From Ephydatia muelleri (lineage: Eukaryota; Porifera; Demospongiae; Spongillida; Spongillidae), in contig JABACO010000002.1 in the NCBI GenBank assembly GCA_013339895.1, positions 17,392,171 through 17,456,170 of the forward strand: a stretch of 64,000 bases of DNA, given 5' to 3'. Positions 23,001-34,043 of this stretch are shown piece by piece. The notes beneath the pieces were generated by a model. The model was not told where the DNA came from. It ran no database searches and saw only the letters and a list, made by a program, of their open reading frames with translations. Made by a program: the position numbers and the translations under genes. Numbering within the stretch: the stretch's first letter is position 1; the number at the start of each line of letters is the position of its first letter.

Positions 23001-23749
23001 GATGATGGTCCATAGATTGAACTAGATGATGGTCCATAGACTGAACTCGGTGTGGTCCATAGACTGGACTAGATGATGGTCCATAGACTGAACTAGATGA
23101 TGATCCATAGACTGAACTGCATGATGGTCCATAGACTGAACTAGATGATGGTCCATAGACTGAACTAGATGATGGTCCATAGACTGAACTAGATGATGGT
23201 CCATTAGACTGAACTAGCTAGATGATGGTCCATAGACTGAACTAGATGATGGTCCATAGACTGACTTGATGTGGTCCATAGACTGGACTAGATGATGGTC
23301 CATAGACTGAACTAGATGATGGTCCATAGACTGAACTAGATGATGGTCCATAGACAGAACTAGATGATGGTCCATAGACTGAACTAGATGATGGTCCATA
23401 GACTAAACTAGATGATGGTCCATAGACAGAACTAGATGATGGTCCATAGACTGAACTAGATGATGGTCTATAGACTGAACTAGATGATGGTCCATAGACT
23501 GAACTGGATGATGGTCCATAGACTGAACTAGATGATGGTCCATAGACTGAACTAGATGATGGTATAGACTGAACTAGATGATGATCCATAGACTGAACTA
23601 GATGATGGTCCATAGACTGAACTAGATGATGGTCCATAGACTGAACTAGATGATGGTCCATAGACTGAACTAGATGATGATCCATAGACTGAACTAGATG
23701 ATGGTTCATAGACTGAACTAGATGATGGTCCATAGACTGAACTTCTATA
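17066..23749. repeat. 24-bp satellite, about 280 copies, with 1.28-kb higher-order repeats
   Basis: A 6.7-kb array of the 24-bp unit GATGGTCCATAGACTGAACT plus AGAT, with variants: a 21-bp short form lacking one GAT, a form with the insert TTCTATAGACTGAAC, and point variants such as GGTCCGTAGAC. Variants are arranged in order: 18103-19382 and 19383-20662 are almost the same 1280-bp block, and a shortened third copy follows to about 21.8 kb. The reverse strand reads SSSSVYGP or MDHHLVQS repeats without stops, a consequence of unit length. It ends directly at the palindrome at 23753. Confidence 0.95.
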
Positions 23750-23752
23750 ATA

Positions 23753-23839
23753 TGCATTTACGCAAACACTGTATATCAAACAGTATACATGATACTGAGT
23801 ATTATGTATACTGTTTTGTACGGTGTTTGCGTAAATGCA
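23753..23839. repeat. Palindromic element, 87 bp, at satellite edge
   Basis: Outer arms TGCATTTACGCAAACAC and GTGTTTGCGTAAATGCA are 17-bp perfect inverted repeats. Inner arms CAAACAGTATACAT and ATGTATACTGTTTTG pair as well. The whole element could fold into a long hairpin. Related copies are at 3670-3738 and 44271-44360, always between the 24-bp array and the transporter 5' flank. Confidence 0.8.
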
Positions 23840-24859
23840 GATTTGCTTATACATGATCATGTTGCTAGCACTTCGGAACACACTGAGAGTCAGTAGTATT
23901 TAATGCCATCAAGGTTGGTGTGCCCACAATGTGACATTGAGAAAAGTATACCAACCGAGCACAGGTTAGTAACACATGCTAATCACTTGCTGTACATCAC
24001 GTGCCCATCAAGGATGATGGAAGGTATACAGCAGACTCAACACACTGACCTGCAGATACACATAACACGATGCAGGGCAGTGTACCACTACATGTCCATG
24101 ATCAAGCATGTATGCACACATGAGCTACACCGTGATTAAATGCATTGTATGTGCCAGTTTTTCAGGTAAACTGCACCATCTATAGTCGCGCGAGACCTCA
24201 AAGAAAGGGATTTGCCGAAAGCTGACTCTTAAAATTAGCTTAAGGCTACACCACATTGGCTTGGGGAATGTAATTACAGGTAAATATGAATCCATTAGTA
24301 GTGCACACTGACAGTTTGCCTAACTCCCAATAAATATGCCATATTTTCCGTATCATCGAGCTGATACTTTTCCGTATAAACGAGCGGGCACTGTACAGAT
24401 ACATATACGAATGAAACCACAACTTGTATCGATTATTAATTGATGAAATACGCTCCGCTTGTTCGTGCATGGTGATGGCAAATGCGTCACCACTGCAGGT
24501 TCGTAAATACGTATTGCCACATGCCTCCCGATCACTACCGTAGTATGCTTACCTTCCAATTTTGTTCCTGAAGTTAACGTCGTCTTATTTTGTAGTAATG
24601 GCCCCTCCAGAATACGTGCCGCGTGACCCTGCGCATATTGTTTATGTGTCATACAGACTATGCTTATAGAGTGGACATGCTATGAAATTAAGTACAGTGC
24701 GTGAGTGAGAGTTCGCTTTCATTTTGCAGTTTCTGGTTGAGTCATGGTACATTGGGTTCAGAATTATAGAGTGATACCGTAAATTATCTAATTGTGCACC
24801 CATGCACCTCATACAACCACATATGCTGCAAATTTGGGTGTGTCGCGCCTAAAATGGAT
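23840..24859 (+). promoter_or_regulatory. Conserved upstream block of transporter pseudogene
   Basis: Paralogous to 3739-4779, with the same anchors (GCCGCGTGACCCTGCGC, TTTTGCAGTTTCTGG). Small indels relative to that copy break the 209-codon minus-strand frame seen at 3907-4536, which shows the block is not coding. Confidence 0.45.
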
Positions 24860-26454
24860 ATGGCCCATTTATGTCGTCGAAATTTCAAGTCTTGGAAGGC
24901 TTGCTTGATTCTGGTGTGTAACGTGGTTCTATATGGGGCCACCTGTCTTACAGCAGCGGCCCTTTTGTCAAAACTTACCAGGGACAGTTCGGGTAACAAT
25001 GGTGTGGTGCACGTGCTCGCAAGCAACACGAATATTCTACTGAACAGCACAGCAGTTCTGTACATCATAGTGGGGATTCTTGCTGACATACGGTTTGGTC
25101 GATACAAGGTGGTCGCTTACAGCATCTTCATCAGTTTCGCGCTACTGCTGGCATCTTCGGCAGCCAGTCTGATTTCTAATTTGAGCGAAGCAGGACCAGT
25201 ACAAGATTGCCTGCTGTTGATAGCAATAGGTGCATACATCGCACATTTTATTGTTTTGACGTCTTTCCAAGGAAACATCCTGCATTTTGGATTAGACCAA
25301 CTTTCAGAGGCATCGTCCGACGAATTGAGCTCCTTCATACACTGGTTTGTATGGACCATAGTAATAGCAGAATCACCTTTAATCTACATTCCGACAAATA
25401 CGGAAACGTGTATTGTGTTATTGACCATTTCCGTGGTGATCAGTGCTGGGATGCTCATACTATGCCTGGCACTGTGCAGAGGCGCACGTGACTGTAATAT
25501 CCAGTTCATACGTGAGCCCCCAAGCCGCAGCCCTTACATTAGTGTCTTCAAGGTACTGCAGTTTGCAAAGAACCACAAGACTCCATTACATAGAAGTGCC
25601 TTCACTTACTGGGAAGATGGTCCCCCATCAAGACTGGATATATTCTACAAGTGTAGGTTGTGAAAACCTTCTTCAGACTACTCTATTCTCTGGCATGTAT
25701 AATATTGATGTACTTTGTATTGCTCATATCATTCAGCCAAGCATTTGTGCTTCATTTTGGGAGGGAACAGCAAAGCAGCTACTCTCTACAACCCAAAGAC
25801 CCCATCTATCAGATAACAGCCTTTTGCAGTCCGACATCTGTCACAACACTCCTCATCCCCCTTCACGAACTTGTTCTTCATCCGCTGCTTGGAAATCGAT
25901 ATCTTCCTAACATGATGACCAAAATGAAGATAGCTGGAATCTTGATTTCAGCAAGCCTAGCAATCAACCTTATCATTGACGGCGTGGGTCACTACAGGCA
26001 AAACGTCCAATGTATGTTTGCAGCTTATGCCAGTGCCACACCCCTCCCTGGCCAGTTACAAGCCATAGATATTTCACCTTTCATTCTTATTGTGCCTGGT
26101 CTTATGGTGGATCTAGCTGTCCCTCTGCTGTATATATCGATTTTGGAGTTTACAGTTGCACAAGCACCATACCCGATGAGGGGAATGATCATTGGATTTG
26201 CCTATTTTTTTGTTGGACTCTACATACTGCTAGGAGTTGGCTATGAACAGATATTCATGTTCCTGACTTCATTGTCACCGTGGCCAGGCCGCTACAGCTG
26301 CTGCTCCTTGTACTACACCATTGGAGCCACCGTTTCCCTCCTCGTTACTGTACTCACATTCTGGACAACTCACAAATACAAGTATCGGGAAAGGAGTGAA
26401 GTCATTAATGAATATCAATTTATTGAAAATTATTACAGCGCCCACTCCAACTGA
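24860..26454 (+). pseudogene. POT/PTR2-type transporter pseudogene, 31-nt deletion
   Basis: Starts with the same Met-Ala-His-Leu-Cys-Arg-Arg as the intact paralogue at 32427 and stays open through the PPSRLD codons near 25640. There about 31 nt, including the codons for KYGGPFTNEQVED, are missing compared with 4780-6399 and 32427-34043. The frame shifts into a TGA at 25661-25663 and homology resumes in another frame at the VKTFFRLL codons (25660 onward), running to the normal stop at 26454. The deletion removes the family's central conserved loop. The same break is present in the copy at 45382-46976, so it is a real inherited lesion. The C-terminal half (264 codons) is otherwise well preserved. 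Confidence 0.85.
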
Positions 26455-27767
26455 ATTATACAAAGCCCTCGGTTTCTCTGTACACACCTTCGTATTTTTA
26501 TGATGTTACACTGTTTGACCTACAAACTCATATTTACATGTGACTTGAATGATCACTCACTTAGTGCACTAACTTGATAATGCTTAATTGCATATAATAA
26601 TGATTCTAGGGAACAAACAATTGCAACCGAGTAAAAGGAAGCTGGTAGCATTGAGCAAATTTAGATTGATTTGGGCCATGCGATTCATATCTTGTCTCCC
26701 CACACACTTGCAAGTGTCAAGTGCCCTCCATTGAGTTTCTGTCATATTGGTTAGTGTGTCTATTATTGGCTGAGTGATATATGCATATCAGGTATACATT
26801 GATGGTGTTATGAAATACATTTCTAAGGCCATTAGTGAAGGCATTGAGACATTGCCCTGAGTTAGAGATGGGTGGAGAAACTTTAGTAGTACTTTCTACT
26901 GCTCGTAGCCTTTAGCCAAGCATTTGTAGTCCATTTCATGGATTAGCAACAAAATTATTCTACAGCCACCTGATTTCAGTGTCATGCGTTTATCGTTCAT
27001 GTTCTTTCTTTCAACTCTGTTTTTCTTTGTTATTGTTTATTTTAATCTTTACTTTGGTTGGGAGGAAAATTCCTTTGTGCTGAGAGTCTTCTGTATGACA
27101 GTACTGTTTTTAGACGTCCATGGACACTATTCTTGTTCTTAATTCTTTGAACGCCAAGTGCGATCATAAATGTACCATACATGCATGAATTAGGTATTGC
27201 ATGCAAAAATGTGTTGATCAGTCACAACTCAATGATGCATGCAAATGTATCCTGCACTTATAACCTTATAAGTACAAAGTATTATGTTTCTCACACTGGC
27301 TAAAGAACCCCATTATTCAGATGACCTCATTTCACTAATGCATCACTTCAATACTCCAAGAACAAGAATGCGTAGCCCATGTAGATCTGTGTAGTGTTCA
27401 CTCCTCCTCTTTTGCCAGACAGTTCGTATTATGGGTGTTGCAACAAAAGGTGCCAGCGTAATGGACACACAAAAGGTGCTGTACAGCGGGACAACTTGCT
27501 CAAATATTTGTATGACTATGGGATATGAGCCATGCATACTCAACAGGTGGGAGTATGTTGTAGCATTTAGCTTTTAACAGGGAAAAAAATTAGCTGTTGT
27601 TCGCATGATGGATTTTCCAACAGAGATGCTGATTGAAGTATAGGCGTGTTGAAAGATTTAAGTATCATTTCTTGTGCTTCAATACATGCTTGTTGCAATG
27701 GAATACATTAAGGATTCAAATAGCAATATTTTGTACAGACCAATAAGTTCTTTTTTCAAGTCAAGTG
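26455..27767 (+). other. Paralogous 3' flank of transporter unit
   Basis: No gene. Homologous to 273-1735 and 34044-35400. It holds the uninterrupted counterpart (27701-27720) of the target site of the fold-back element at 1736. Confidence 0.6.
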
Positions 27768-27775
27768 TAAAGTGT

Positions 27776-28690
27776 TAAGGCTTTAACGGATCGGATCCGA
27801 ATTCGCGGATATCCTATCCGAAAGGCCAACGGATCGGATTCAGTTTTGTTACATTAATCATTTAGATTGATGTTTCAAAGTCGAACAGATTCGGATTATA
27901 CCCCGCCCAATCCCACCGGATGCTAACACGCATACCTATCTGAATACCGGTGGTCTGGGACCGAGGGAATGCAGCCAGATTGAACAGTCCGCGTGCATTT
28001 TGTATTTTTGGCAAAAGGCGGTTGACGGTGTGAGAAAATATAGGCTTTTATTTCTTCCCTTTATTTGTACTTAACGCTTTTTCTATTTTTATTTTTGTCA
28101 CCGCCCTTTCCAATTCGGGCATTTCCCCCTTGCTCGCTTTATATATGGGGTATGTGTCAGTCTGGTGTGCGTTTTTTTTTTCTTTTACAAGCATTGGGTT
28201 CATTTCTCATGTAGGCTCAAGACAGGTTAGCTAAAATATTAATCCAACCAAGTTTGTCACATTTAGGGGTCGTCAGAATGTTTCATAATGTAATATTATA
28301 ATATTGTGCAAGGATAGTCAAGTTACAAGTAAATAAATAAAAAATCTCTTTGAGAAATAGAGTACGATGTAGGATTGGTCTGGGTGGTGTAAAAACAAAA
28401 CTCTGGATTTGGTAAGACCACATGCAACGAAAACAGTCCTACAATTTAGCAGAACGTCATGCGTTTGATCGAAAACTACGCCCATGGAGCCAATAGGACC
28501 CACTACCGTGGGTCCAGATATTCAGATATCCAATGGCTGTTACCTTCAGATTCAGATCATATACCCTGAATCCGTCTGCTAAATCAGATCATATACCCTG
28601 AATCCGTCTGCTAAATCAGATCAGATTCAGATTCATGCCTTAACAGATCAGATTATAATGCCGAATCTGATCTGATCTGTTAAAGCCTTA
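27776..28690. mobile_element. hAT-like non-autonomous DNA transposon, 915 bp
   Basis: Ends are inverted repeats of about 29 bp: left starts TAAGGCTTTAACGGATCGGA, and the right end reversed starts TAAGGCTTTAACAGATCAGA. An identical 8-bp TAAAGTGT flanks both sides (27768-27775 and 28691-28698). An 8-bp target duplication and a TARNG-type terminus are typical of the hAT superfamily. The interior has tandem GATC(C/A)GAAT-type motifs and two copies of a 33-bp phrase (AAATCAGATCATATACCCTG...), but no transposase. The paralogous unit at about 35430 has only one AAAGTGT-like site and no insert. Confidence 0.85.
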
Positions 28691-28871
28691 TAAAGTGTCA
28701 ATTCTTGTACTTTGAAACATGCTTGCAATGATGTAACATACAACCTGCTTTGAGATTCAAAAGACTATATATCATGTTAAAATAATGACAAAGTTCAAAA
28801 TGTATCATTGATAAGCTTCCCACTGAGGTGCTGATTAAAGTGTGGTGTGCCTAAAGGTTCTATGAACATCC

Positions 28872-29116
28872 CCACACCACCAGACCTCCACACATATCCA
28901 TGCATCTCCACCATCTTGACACATCCCCACACCACCTCCACACATATCCATGCATCTCCACCATCTTGACACATCCCCACACCACCTTCACACATATCCA
29001 TGCATCTCCACCATCTTGACACATCCCCACACCACCTCCACACATATCCATGCATCTCCACCATCTCGACACATCCCCACACCACCTCCACACATATCCA
29101 TGCATCTCCACCATCT
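28872..29116 (+). repeat. C-rich minisatellite, 50-bp unit, about 5 copies
   Basis: Same unit as 2530-2690 with CATCTTGACACATCCCCACA as the main variant. Copy number is five here against three at 2530. It follows a transporter 3' flank as elsewhere. Confidence 0.9.
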
Positions 29117-29356
29117 TGCCACACATTTCAACACATTCCCGCACTCTCAACACAAGTAATCCCCGTGTGAACCAGTTTCAACACGTGTGACACTGATGGT
29201 GCTGTGATTGGGACCTTCACTTTGTTTTGTGATGTTATAGGGACAAGGAACGGTTTGTACGCATTTAACTTGAGCTGTTTGATGTTGTATTGTATGTGTT
29301 AGCAGCACCTTGTAAGGAGTATATGCTGACAAGGCTATATACACCACAGCAACGGC

Positions 29357-29440
29357 AAGAATGATAGGGGTTAACACAAGAATGATAGGGGTTAACACAA
29401 GAATGATAGGGGTTAACACAAGAATGATAGGGGTTAACAC
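29357..29440. repeat. 21-bp minisatellite, 4 copies
   Basis: Four tandem 21-bp units containing AGAATGATAGGGGTTAACAC. The allelic or duplicated copy at 49895-50020 has six units, and the paralogous site at about 2995-3016 has one. Confidence 0.9.
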
Positions 29441-29709
29441 ATATTCCTACTGCACTTTTACACCCATACATTATGTCTTTTAAGCCATCAGGTGTTGTGA
29501 CCAGTTCATATCATGAAAGTAAATTTTTCTGGACTTGGGAGTTGAATCAACACTTGAGCTAGTGGGCATGGCCCAACTTCAGCTGGAACAGGCTAAACCA
29601 GATGATGAACTCTGGAGAAGCCCATCAACGGATGTTACGAAAGGAGTAAATGTACCTCACCTATCTTCCACTGCCTTTTTATTTAGCTTCTTCGTCTCTA
29701 GAGCCCCTG

Positions 29710-32079
29710 TGTCCTAAATTGATTCTGGTGTTCGATGCAGGTGTGATGGTGCGTCTGTGTCAATGACTTTTATATCAAACAACGCTTCCAGTCCAAACAC
29801 CTCGAATGCCTAGATCGGCCCTCAATCCTGGACCATCTGCTTTGGATTCAGCCTCTTTGACTATTGGTTCACATACAACCTGACTCCATACTTGAGCAGC
29901 CATATCCCCAAGACAGTCCCGAACTTCGTTATGTCGTAGGATGACAAGACTACCTGTCTTACAGTCTAATGCATGTTGCAACGTGAAATTTGCACTACAT
30001 CCATCACACTTGAAAGGTATACAGGAAGGGTTGCCGCCCAACCATCCCTAAACTGAGAGGGTGCTAGGTCAAAGTGACAACTCTCTAATGGGACCACATT
30101 CAGCCAAGCTGATGTTTTACCTTTTATTGCCCTTTGTATTGATCTCTGTCTCTCCTTTGTGAACTTTGCTAGAATGGACTCCAAGCTGGACTGGTGTAAA
30201 TCCTCTTGAACTTTACGGTGCATCTGTCTGGCCTCATTGAGTGCATCCAGATGACTAACATGGCAAAATGTATCCTTACCTATTAAGGCATTGGCAATAA
30301 CAACTGTGCCTTGTTTAGATGTTTTGAAGATCTCTGTTGGCATATATGTAGGGTCAAGTACTCCTAGACCTGCTAGGTGTGTTGGCATAGATGTAGGATC
30401 AAGTACTCCTAGACCTGCTAGGTGTGTTGGCATAGATGTAGGGTCAAGTACTCCTAGACTGCTAGGTGTGTTGGCATAGATGTAGGGTCAAGTACTCCTA
30501 GACCTGCTAGGTGTGTTGGCATAGATGTAGGGTCATGTACTCCTAGACCTGCTAGGTGTGTTGGCATAGATGTAGGGTCAAGTACTCCTAGACTGCTAGG
30601 TGTGTTGGCATATATGTAGGGTCAAGTACTCCTAGACCTGCTAGGTGTGTTGGCATAGATGTAGGGTCATGTACTCCTAGACCTGCTAGGTGTGTTGGCA
30701 TAGATGTAGGGTCAAGTACTCCTAGACCTGCTAGGTGTGTTGGCATAGGTGTAGGGTCAAGTACTCCTAGACCTGGTGTGTTGGCATAGGTGTAGGGTCA
30801 AGTACTCCTAGACCTGCTAGGTGTGGTGGCATAGATGTAGGGTCAAATACTCCTAGACCTGCTAGGCATGTTGGCATAGATGTAGGGTCAAGTACTCTAG
30901 ACCGCTAGGTGTGTTGGCATATATGAAGGGTCAAGTACTCCTAGACCTGCTAGGTGTGTTGGCATAGATGTAGGGTCATGTACTCCTAGACCTGCTAGGT
31001 GTGTTGGCATAGATGTAGGGTCAAGTACTCCTAGACCTGCTAGGTGTGTTGGCATAGGTGTAGGGTCAAGTACTCCTAGACCTGCTAGGTGTGTTGGCAT
31101 AGATATAGGGTCAAGTACTCCTAGACCTGCTAGGTGTGTTGGCATAGATGTAGGGTCATGTACTCCTAGACCTGCTAGGTGTGTTGGCATAGATGTAGGG
31201 TCAAGTACTCCTAGACCTGCTAGGTGTGTTGGCATAGATGTAGGGTCAAGTACTCCTAGACCTGCTAGGCGTGTTGGCATAGAGTAGGGTCAAGTACTCC
31301 TAGACCTGCTAGGAGTGTTGGCATAGATGTACTCCTAGACCTGCTAGGTGTGTTGGCATAGATGTAGGGTCAAGTACTCCTAGACCTGCTAGGTGCATTG
31401 GCATAGATGTAGGGTCAAGTACTCCTAGACCTGCTAGGTGCGTTGGCATAGATGTAGGGTGAAGTACTCCTGGACCTGCTAGGTGTGTTGGCATAGATGT
31501 TAGGGTCAAGTGCTCCTAGACCTGCTAGGTGTGTTGGCATAGAGTAGGGTGAAGTACTCCTAGACCTGCTAGGTGCGTTGGCATAGATGTAGGGTCAAGT
31601 ACTCCTAGACATGCTAAGTGTGTTGGGATAGATGTAGGGTCAAGTACTCCTAGACCTGCTAGGTGTGTTGGCAAACAGCTGCAGTTCAGCATCAGACAGG
31701 CTTCCATCAAACAAGGCAGGCAAAAAACACTTCTTGATTGTGTCTTGTAGTACTATGAATTCATCACTGCAATCTGGTACTACCTATTGTATATGAAGCC
31801 CCATTCACACTGAAGAGACTTTGTCATGCTTGCAAATGCTGCTTGAAGTGTCTTGGTAGCAGCATGTGATAGATGTTGCACACACTTCACCCAGCCATCC
31901 ACCTTCCCATGGATATATGACTTCTGACTGTCCTTATCCCCAATCACCCCACTGAGGAAGCGATGGCTTGATACAATAATCACACCATGATCTTTAAAGA
32001 GCTCTTTTGCTTCTTCTTTATAATGTTTAGTTACAACCAAAAAACTCTTAGTGAGTTCAGCGAAGTAGCCATGAAAATG
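29710..32079 (-). pseudogene. Retrotransposon reverse-transcriptase relic, interrupted by minisatellite
   Basis: Reading the minus strand from 32079: GYFAELTKSFLVVTKHYKEE, then SHRFLSGVIGDK, KVDGWV, and MTKSLQCEWGFIYN match the middle of a reverse-transcriptase polyprotein type widespread in sponges and cnidarians. LPTHLAGLGVLDPT corresponds to its L..RLGGLGI.NP motif, which is amplified by the 45-bp array. After the array, SAWLNVVPLE, FDLAPSQFRDG and CDGCSANFTLQHALDCKTG with RHNEVRDCLGD match its C-terminal zinc-binding module, and ADLGIRGVW then (other frame) ALFDIKVIDTDAPSH match the end. Several frameshifts and a missing link make it non-functional. The catalytic YxDD region is not visible. 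The exact clade is left open. Confidence 0.75.
30335..31672. repeat. 45-bp codon-phased minisatellite inside RT relic, about 30 copies
   Basis: Tandem 45-bp unit containing TGTTGGCATAGATGTAGGGT and CAAGTACTCCTAGACCTGCT. On the minus strand each unit reads MPTHLAGLGVLDPTS, that is, one 15-residue slice of the reverse-transcriptase motif repeated in frame. The flanks on both sides are the continuation of the same protein. The counterpart at 50930-52638 is about eight units longer. Confidence 0.95.
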
Positions 32080-32099
32080 ATAAACATATTACTATAACA

Positions 32100-32426
32100 A
32101 TTCCGCGTATAATCGGTTAACGTCGTCTTTTTTGTAATGGCCCCGTCCAGAGTGCGTGCCGCGTGACCTTACAAAAACGGCCTGCGCGTATTGTTTATGT
32201 GTCATGTAGACTATGCGTATAGAGTGGGCATGCTAAGAAATTAAGTAGTTTGATTTCATTTTGCAGTTTCTGGTGAGTCATGGTACGCTTTGAAACATTG
32301 GGTAGCTATAATGAGGCGGCACTTCAGAATTGTAGAGTGATACCGTAAATTATCTAATTGTACACCCAGTTTCCAGCCGCATACAACCACATACTGCATA
32401 TTTGTGGTTGCGGGTGTGTCGCGGAT
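32100..32426 (+). promoter_or_regulatory. Upstream block of transporter gene
   Basis: Only the last part of the shared 5' flank is present (from about GTTAACGTCGTCTT through GTAAATTATCTAATTGT). The reverse-transcriptase relic lies immediately upstream, so the unit was truncated or the element inserted about 330 bp before the ATG. Confidence 0.4.
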
Positions 32427-34043
32427 ATGGCCCATTTATGTCGTCGAAATTTCAAGTCTTGGAAGGCTTGCTTGATTCTGGTGTGTAACGTGGTTCTAAA
32501 TGGAGCCAGCCGTCTTACAGCAGCGGCCCTTTTGTCAAAGGACAGTTCGGGTAACAATGATGTGATGCACGTGCTTGCACGCAACACGAATATTCTACTG
32601 AACAGCACAGCAGTTCTGTACATCATAGTGGGGATTCTTGCTGACATACGATTTGGTCGATACAAGGTGGTCGCTTACAGCATCTTCATCAGCTTCGCGC
32701 TACTGCTGGCATCTTCGGCAGCCAGTCTGATTTCTACTTTGAGCCGAACAGGACAAGATTGCCTGCTGTGGATATCAATAAGTGCATACATCGCACATTT
32801 TATTGCTTTGACGTCTTTCCAAGGAACCATCTTGCATTTTGGATTAGACCAACTTTCAGAGGCATCGTCCGACGAATTAAGCTCCTTCATACACTGGTTT
32901 GTATGGACCATTATAATAGCAGAATCACCCTTAATCTACATTCCGACAAATACGGAAACTTGTATTGTGTTTTTGACCATTTCCATGGTGATCAGTGCTG
33001 GGATGCTCATACTATGCCTGGCACTGTGCAGAGGCGCACGTGGCTGCAATATCCAGTTCATACGTGAGCCCCCAAGCCGCAGTCCCTACACTAGTGTATT
33101 CAAGGTACTGCAGTTTGCAAAGAACCACAAGACTCCATTACATAGAAGTGCCCTCACTTACTGGGAAGATGGTCCCCCATCAAGACTGGATATGGGCAAG
33201 GACAAATATGGAGGACCATTCACCAATGAACAAGTGGAAGATGTGAAAACTTTCTTCAGACTACTCTATTCTCTGGCATGTATACTGTTTATGTACTTTT
33301 TATTGTCTATATCCTTCAGGGAAGAATTTGTGCTTCATTTTGGGAGGGAACAGCAAAGCAGCTACTCTCTACAACCCAAAGACCCCATCTATCTGATCAC
33401 AGCTCACATCTTTTACAGTCCGATATTTGCCACTGCACTCCTCATCCCCCTTCACGAGCTTGTTCTTCATCCGCTGCTTGGAAATCGATATCTTCCTAAC
33501 ATGATGACCAAAATGAAGATAGCTGGAATCTTGATTTCAGCAAGCCTAGCAATCAACCTTATCATTGATGGTGTGGGTCACTACAGACAAAACGTCCAAT
33601 GTATGTTTGCAGCTTACACCAATGCCACACCCCTCCCTGGCCAGTTACAAGCCATAGATATTTCACCTTTCATTCTTATTGTGCCTGGTCTTATGGTGGA
33701 TCTAGCTTTCCCTCTGCTGTATATATCGTTTTTGGAGTTTACAGTTGCACAAGCACCATACCCGATGAGGGGAATGATGATTGGATTTGCCTATTTTTTT
33801 GTTGGACTATTTACAATATTAGGAGCTGGCTATCAAAGGATATTCATGTCCCTGGCTTTATTGTCATCATGGCCAGGCCGCTACAGCTGCTGCACCTTGT
33901 ACTACACCATTGGAGCCACCGTTTCCCTCCTCGTTACTGTACTCACATTCTGGACAACTCACAAATACAAGTTTCGGGAAAGGAGTGAAGTTATTAATGA
34001 ATATCAGTTTATTGAAAATTATTACAGTGCCCACTCCAACTGA
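32427..34043 (+). CDS. POT/PTR2-type (SLC15-like) membrane transporter, intact, 538 aa
   Basis: Single-exon paralogue of 4780-6399 with the same order of motifs: GILADIRFGRYK near residue 70, GLDQLSEASSDELSSFIHWF, WEDGPPSRLDMGKDKYGGPF then NEQVEDVKTF, and EFTVAQAPYPMRGMMIG. Differences include a 4-residue gap in the first loop (KLTSD to KD), FREEFVLHFG for FSRAFVLHFG and a four-residue WPGR insertion before YSCCTLYY. The frame is open further upstream, but the Met at 32427 is the one shared with the paralogues. The ExxER motif of helix 1 is absent. The protein is the same in the copy at 53393-55009. Substrate is unknown. Confidence 0.9.
   Translation: MAHLCRRNFKSWKACLILVCNVVLNGASRLTAAALLSKDSSGNNDVMHVLARNTNILLNSTAVLYIIVGILADIRFGRYKVVAYSIFISFALLLASSAASLISTLSRTGQDCLLWISISAYIAHFIALTSFQGTILHFGLDQLSEASSDELSSFIHWFVWTIIIAESPLIYIPTNTETCIVFLTISMVISAGMLILCLALCRGARGCNIQFIREPPSRSPYTSVFKVLQFAKNHKTPLHRSALTYWEDGPPSRLDMGKDKYGGPFTNEQVEDVKTFFRLLYSLACILFMYFLLSISFREEFVLHFGREQQSSYSLQPKDPIYLITAHIFYSPIFATALLIPLHELVLHPLLGNRYLPNMMTKMKIAGILISASLAINLIIDGVGHYRQNVQCMFAAYTNATPLPGQLQAIDISPFILIVPGLMVDLAFPLLYISFLEFTVAQAPYPMRGMMIGFAYFFVGLFTILGAGYQRIFMSLALLSSWPGRYSCCTLYYTIGATVSLLVTVLTFWTTHKYKFRERSEVINEYQFIENYYSAHSN

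Noticed and set aside
17066..23749. CRISPR array
   Set aside because: Units are contiguous 24-bp tandem repeats with no unique spacers, in a eukaryotic setting.
17053..23757. Long minus-strand frames of SSSSVYGP or MDHHLVQS repeats
   Set aside because: The 24-bp unit is divisible by three and stop-free in these frames, so length alone is no evidence; there is no non-repeat domain, start context or splice support.
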